This document shows positions 60,458-64,000 of a stretch of DNA of 64,000 bases, in pieces; position 1 is the first letter of the stretch, and each line of letters opens with the position of its first letter. The notes under the pieces are model-generated. The model had not been told where the DNA came from and searched no databases. It saw only the letters and a program-made list of their open reading frames with translations. Made by a program: the position numbers and the translations under genes. Source of the stretch: Cryomorpha sp963741985 (lineage in GTDB: Bacteria > Bacteroidota > Bacteroidia > Flavobacteriales_D > Cryomorphaceae). Location: NCBI GenBank assembly GCA_963741985.1, contig CAVUKD010000002.1, forward strand, positions 1,054,001-1,118,000, in the 5' to 3' direction.

Positions 60458-60486
60458 TTGATATGGGATGAATTTACATATTTTTG
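60458..60486 (+). promoter_or_regulatory. udk promoter (TTG - 18 nt - TATTTTTG)
   Basis: TTG (60458-60460), an 18-nt spacer and TATTTTTG (60479-60486) fit the Bacteroidota promoter. The udk ATG is 8 nt past the box, so the mRNA would be leaderless or nearly so. Confidence 0.6.
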
Positions 60487-60494
60487 CGCTTCTA

Positions 60495-61121
60495 ATGCCG
60501 AAAATCTCAAATTCGACATATCTGGTGGGTATTGCCGGAGGAAGTGCATCGGGCAAAAGCTCGATTCTCAAAGCCTTGCTCGATAAATTTAACCCCGATG
60601 AGGTATCATTTGTTTCGCAAGATAATTATTATCTCGATCGCGACAGGCAGTTGCGTGACGAAAAAGGGGAAGTGAATTTTGACCTTCCAACCGCTGTCGA
60701 CCGCAACGGTTTGTGCCGTGATGTTGAGGCCCTGCTCAGCGGCAAAGAGGTGCATAGAAAGGAATATACGTTCAACAACCCGAAGGCTAAAGTGAAAACT
60801 ATTGTGGTGAAACCCGCTCCGATATTGATTGTCGAAGGGCTTTTTGTATTTCATTACAGCGAACTTGCCCAGCGTTTGGATTTACGCGTTTATATCGATG
60901 CGCGGGATGATGTAAAGCTCTTGCGCCGTCTCAAACGAGATGAAATGGAACGCGGCTATTCCGAATCGGATGTGCGCTACCGGTGGGAAAATCACGTGCG
61001 CCCTTGCTATAATACATTTCTACGTCCTTACCGCGATCATTGCGATATTATTCTGGCAAATAACCACAGCTATATCAAAGGTTTGGGTGTCTTGGTCAAC
61101 CATTTAAAAACATTGGTTTAA
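60495..61121 (+). CDS. udk: Uridine kinase
   Basis: 208 aa pyrimidine-salvage kinase. The P-loop is GIAGGSASGKSS near the N-terminus. FVSQDNYYLDR, NFDLPTAVD and VEGLFVFHYSEL follow, then IDARDDVKLLRRLKRDEMERGYS. It phosphorylates uridine and cytidine with ATP or GTP. The ATG at 60495 fits the family N-terminus and the promoter. Its last 4 nt overlap the stop of the convergent thioesterase gene. Confidence 0.94.
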   Translation: MPKISNSTYLVGIAGGSASGKSSILKALLDKFNPDEVSFVSQDNYYLDRDRQLRDEKGEVNFDLPTAVDRNGLCRDVEALLSGKEVHRKEYTFNNPKAKVKTIVVKPAPILIVEGLFVFHYSELAQRLDLRVYIDARDDVKLLRRLKRDEMERGYSESDVRYRWENHVRPCYNTFLRPYRDHCDIILANNHSYIKGLGVLVNHLKTLV

Positions 61122-61516
61122 GCGAGATCTTTATTGATACGATCCTTAACAAATTCCACTTTCGTTTTTCCATGCGCAGATGGTTTTCCGTCCATATCCA
61201 GATTGACCATAGTAATGTTTTCAATAGAAAAAATGGTTTTTTGAGTCATCATATTCCGCACTTCGCAGCGCAGTGCTAGGGATGTTCTTCCGAATTTCAC
61301 CACATCAATTCCTATTTCGATAATATCTCCCTGCTCTGAAGAATCCAAAAAATTAATGTCGGAAATGTACTTCGTAACCACCTTCTTATTCTCAAGCTGA
61401 ACAATGGCGTATAACGCAGCTTCTTCGTCAACCCATTGAAGAAGCCTTCCGCCAAAAAGGGTTCCATTGGGATTCAAATCTTCGGGTTTTACCCACTTCC
61501 TTGTGTGAAAACGCAT
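61118..61516 (-). CDS. Acyl-CoA thioesterase (hotdog fold)
   Basis: 132 aa, YciA/BFIT-like hotdog thioesterase. The catalytic segment is NPNGTLFGGRLLQWVDEEAALYA, with the Asn and the Asp/Glu usual for acyl-CoA hydrolases; DINFLDSSEQGDIIEI and VRNMMTQKTIFS complete the fold. It probably hydrolyses medium-chain acyl-CoA. It is convergent with udk and overlaps it by 4 nt. Confidence 0.88.
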   Translation of the reverse strand: MRFHTRKWVKPEDLNPNGTLFGGRLLQWVDEEAALYAIVQLENKKVVTKYISDINFLDSSEQGDIIEIGIDVVKFGRTSLALRCEVRNMMTQKTIFSIENITMVNLDMDGKPSAHGKTKVEFVKDRINKDLA

Positions 61517-61661
61517 GTTTTTCGTGTTTTGGTGAGCTTATCAGCTTGACGACAAAGTTGTCAAAAAAAATGAAGTAAGCTTTTTTTTAAAGAAGGATTT
61601 AGAAATTTTTAGTCCATTTTATGGAAAAATCCCTATGCCTGCATCTCCATATAAAAACGGT

Positions 61662-62366
61662 ATGAAAAAAATAATCCCATTCATCGTTGTTCTGCTCTGG
61701 ATAACCATCGCAAACGCCCAAAATTACGGAGAAATCCACGGGCGAATTATTGATTACGTCACTAAAGAATCGCTACCCTATGCCACTGTTAGCACCCATT
61801 ATGGCGATCAGCTTCTCGGTACCACTTCCGATGAAGATGGAAGATTTAAACTCAAGCCGTTGCAACCCGGAAAGTACGCTATTCAAATCAATTATCTGGG
61901 CTTTACGCCAAAAACGATTTTCGATATTGAGGTCACTCCGGGTAAAATCTACTTTATGAAGGATGTCGAAATTTCTTCGAATAATGAATTGCCACTCTTC
62001 GTGATTACCGGAATCAAACTTATGGATATAGATGAACCGAATACCATTGTCATAAAAGCGGCGCAATTAAAGCACAACGTGCTACTCAAAAATCCATCAA
62101 AGTTGATTGGCAGCATCACTCCCGAATTAAAAACCGATGAAAACGGACAATTTATCGTGCGTGGGTCACGCGCGGGTTCTTCTGTCACTTATGTAGATGG
62201 AATGAAGATTACAGGCGGTTTGGGCAACCTTCCCGGATCGTCCATTAAGACCATTTCCGTTTATACAGGCGGAATACCCGCTAAATACGGTGATGTGACC
62301 GGTGGTGTAGTGGTCATCGAGACTAAAAGTTATTTTGATTATTTCTATGAAAATAATTCCAGATAA
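61662..62366 (+). CDS. TonB-plug-domain protein without a barrel
   Basis: 234 aa. A signal peptide (FIVVLLWITIANAQ) is followed by a CarboxypepD_reg-like beta-sandwich (~22-105; GEIHGRIIDYVTKESLPYATV...GRFKLKPLQPG) and a TonB-dependent-receptor plug domain (~130-225; FIVRGSRAGSSVTYVDGMKI, SIKTISVYTGGIPAKYGDVTGGVVVIETK). The usual ~600-residue outer-membrane barrel is absent; the stop follows the plug. Six nt later the sigma gene starts, so it heads the operon. It may act as a periplasmic partner or signal component for a separate barrel (inference). The ATG at 61662 gives the signal peptide. Confidence 0.85.
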   Translation: MKKIIPFIVVLLWITIANAQNYGEIHGRIIDYVTKESLPYATVSTHYGDQLLGTTSDEDGRFKLKPLQPGKYAIQINYLGFTPKTIFDIEVTPGKIYFMKDVEISSNNELPLFVITGIKLMDIDEPNTIVIKAAQLKHNVLLKNPSKLIGSITPELKTDENGQFIVRGSRAGSSVTYVDGMKITGGLGNLPGSSIKTISVYTGGIPAKYGDVTGGVVVIETKSYFDYFYENNSR

Positions 62367-62372
62367 TTCCAG

Positions 62373-62960
62373 ATGGCAATCCGCCGAAATAGCCGATTTA
62401 AGCAGCGTAGTGACGAAGAATTACTCACTGCTTTTGCGAAACATCCAAATGAGGTGTTGGCTGAGCTCTTCGAGCGATACCACGTGAGATGTTTCGGCTT
62501 GTGTCTAAAATATTTGGAAAATAGAGAGAATGCCAAAGATGCTGTTTCAGAACTGTTTTTCAAATTAAGGAATGACTTGAATCGGTTTGAGATTCAATAT
62601 TTTAAATCCTGGTTTTACGTCTACTCCAAAAACTATTGTCTCGGAATTCTCCGAAAGGAAAAAACCTTTAAAAAATATGCACACAATTGGAATCGTCATC
62701 GCGAGACTGAAAGCCCATCTGAATTTCAGCATCCGAAAGAGTTGCCCGATCTGAATGAAGCAATGCAAAACTTGAAACGGGTACAACGGATTTGCCTCCA
62801 GCGGTTTTATTACTCCAATGAAAGCTATTCGGAAATCGCCGGAAGTCTGGCCATTTCTGAAAAGCAGGTGAAATCGCATCTTCAAAACGGAAAACGAAAT
62901 CTCCGATTGATTTTGGATCGTTTGAATCCACACTCTCAACATCTGAAGCGCTATGAATAG
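62373..62960 (+). CDS. ECF-type RNA polymerase sigma factor
   Basis: 195 aa. Region 2 (~28-95) has LFERYHVRCFGLCLKYL...AKDAVSELFFKL; region 4 (~130-185) has the helix-turn-helix YSNESYSEIAGSLAISEKQVKSHLQNGKRNLR. There is no region 1 or 3, as in extracytoplasmic-function sigma factors. It is encoded 6 nt after the plug protein and overlaps the membrane TPR gene by 8 nt. I infer that the TPR protein is its anti-sigma factor. Confidence 0.9.
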   Translation: MAIRRNSRFKQRSDEELLTAFAKHPNEVLAELFERYHVRCFGLCLKYLENRENAKDAVSELFFKLRNDLNRFEIQYFKSWFYVYSKNYCLGILRKEKTFKKYAHNWNRHRETESPSEFQHPKELPDLNEAMQNLKRVQRICLQRFYYSNESYSEIAGSLAISEKQVKSHLQNGKRNLRLILDRLNPHSQHLKRYE

Positions 62961-63984
62961 TGAAATCACTAAAATCCAACGGTATCTCGATGGCCAAATG
63001 CTTGCCGATGAGAAATTGGCTTTCGATAGTGAGCTTGGCTTGGATCCATTTCTCGCCGATGCGGTTGATGGCTTCAGGAGTGATCCGCATGCACTGCATG
63101 ACCTGCCGGTTTTTCGTTCTTCAGTTCAGCTTTGGGAGGCAGTTGTAGGGTTAGGAAGTGTTTTGCTTGTTTTTCTTTTTGTTTCGCAATTGAGCGATAT
63201 CGGGTCAATCCGAAAGGCGGAAATCAAAACGCCACCGGCCGCTTCAATCATGGTTGTTGAAAATCTACAGCCGGAGGAAGTGAAACCAACTAATGGCTCC
63301 GAGGAAATCCGAAAAGAAATAAGCTCTCAAGAAGTGAAAACAAATGAGGAGCCACTCGCATCTTCAAATTCCGAATCAGCTCTGGTCTATTTGCAGCCGG
63401 AAACCATAGCAATTCGGGAAACGAAAAAAATAAAAAAACCAATCACCACCCCAAAAATCCACCGCATTTCCGAAGGCACATATATTCTCGATTTAAAAGT
63501 AGCCAAACCCATCGAAAAGCCCTCGGATAAATGGCGATTCCAATATGGAAAGCAAAACCTACCCGCTCAATTCGAAAATGAAGAATCGTTTCATTTCAAT
63601 ACACTTGTGGCTTCGCGCTATTCCAAAGTTGAGAACTCAACTTACTCAGATTCCTTAACACATGCGCTTGATGCTTTTAAGAAGGAAGATTACAAAACCA
63701 CTCTGATGCAATTGGAAAAAATAAAAGAAGGTCATCCCGATGATTTAAATGTGCTTTTCTATTCCGGACTTTCGAATTATCATCTCGGTGAATTTGAGGA
63801 AGCTATTTCCTGCTTTTCGCAAACGGCAAACGCAAGCAACGCCGTTTTTGCGCCGGAATCTGAATGGTATCTCGCACTTAGTTTGTGGAAGAGCGGTCAT
63901 AGATCTGAAGCACAAACTCTGTTTATGGAAATAAGCGCCGAAGGTGGATTCTATGCGGAAAGGGCTGAGATGGTGGGGAAGTGA
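62953..63984 (+). CDS. Membrane TPR protein with anti-sigma-like N-terminus
   Basis: 343 aa, overlapping the sigma gene by 8 nt. Residues 1-50 resemble an anti-sigma N-terminus (QRYLDGQMLADEKLAFDSEL). A single transmembrane helix (~62-80, EAVVGLGSVLLVFLFVSQL) follows. The rest is outside the cytoplasm: a long Pro/Glu/Ser linker and two or more TPRs at ~225-340 (AFKKEDYKTTLMQLEKIKEG, FYSGLSNYHLGEFEEAISCF). The TPRs may sense a periplasmic partner such as the plug protein. The gene is complete, with its TGA near the window end. Confidence 0.82.
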   Translation: MNSEITKIQRYLDGQMLADEKLAFDSELGLDPFLADAVDGFRSDPHALHDLPVFRSSVQLWEAVVGLGSVLLVFLFVSQLSDIGSIRKAEIKTPPAASIMVVENLQPEEVKPTNGSEEIRKEISSQEVKTNEEPLASSNSESALVYLQPETIAIRETKKIKKPITTPKIHRISEGTYILDLKVAKPIEKPSDKWRFQYGKQNLPAQFENEESFHFNTLVASRYSKVENSTYSDSLTHALDAFKKEDYKTTLMQLEKIKEGHPDDLNVLFYSGLSNYHLGEFEEAISCFSQTANASNAVFAPESEWYLALSLWKSGHRSEAQTLFMEISAEGGFYAERAEMVGK

Positions 63985-64000
63985 AATAATAAAAGGATGA

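Overview
The window comes from a Bacteroidota chromosome, most likely a Flavobacteriales-type marine or aquatic lineage. The evidence is: two secreted proteins with C-terminal type IX secretion (T9SS) sorting domains; repeated TAnnTTTG promoter boxes with few Shine-Dalgarno sites; the gene order ftsX-DUF3098-uppP-truB-queA; a DnaG primase whose zinc ligands are replaced by an FSSGKGG-type sequence; a Bacteroidota-type LeuS; and DUF6427 and 7TMR-DISM/SpoIIE proteins. The left edge cuts a UvrD-like helicase. No rRNA, CRISPR array or intact insertion sequence was seen.

Layout. 1-11 kb holds a helicase fragment, a GIY-YIG protein with a degenerate exonuclease-like N-terminus, a quinone oxidoreductase, a four-PAS histidine kinase with its receiver, an ABC1/UbiB kinase, a ZIP transporter, a PfpI/DJ-1 protein and a DUF421 protein. 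11-21 kb looks like a stress and DNA-repair neighbourhood: DUF892 ferritin-like protein, a disordered BON protein, an FAD oxidoreductase, two PRC-barrel paralogues, a GntA-like heme N-hydroxylase with a DUF1989 partner, and a Ku-LigD end-joining operon. LigD is split at an A8 tract that matches a -1 frameshift heptamer. 21-30 kb has two large T9SS proteins flanking dxs, then an Lrp/AsnC regulator.

30.1-30.6 kb holds a likely structured RNA of about 415 nt. It has its own promoter, a tRNA-like 3' domain with a giant variable arm, and a strong terminator. 30.6-41.5 kb has a Cys-repeat lipoprotein, recJ, the operon ispB-like/MORN/dnaG/mscS, and two exported proteins. 42-50 kb is mainly core genes on the minus strand: rlmN, a 7TM SpoIIE phosphatase, ispD, queA, truB, uppP and ftsX. 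50-58.7 kb is plus strand: leuS, tadA, bacilliredoxin, a redoxin, purD, DUF6427 and purQ. 58.7-59.0 kb holds a second RNA-like unit with an almost ideal Shine-Dalgarno site and a 22-codon ORF. The right end has a TPR protein, udk, an acyl-CoA thioesterase, and a compact operon of a TonB-plug-only protein, an ECF-type sigma factor and a membrane TPR anti-sigma-like protein.

How the genes connect. Ku and LigD form a two-component end-joining system. Dxs and IspD supply isoprenoid precursors used by the polyprenyl synthase here, and UppP recycles the polyprenyl carrier. PurD and PurQ are early purine enzymes; TruB, QueA, TadA and RlmN modify RNA. The least explained items are the LigD frameshift site, the two RNA-like loci and the GntA/DUF1989 pair. 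All functional statements rest on motif recognition by eye; no database search was run.
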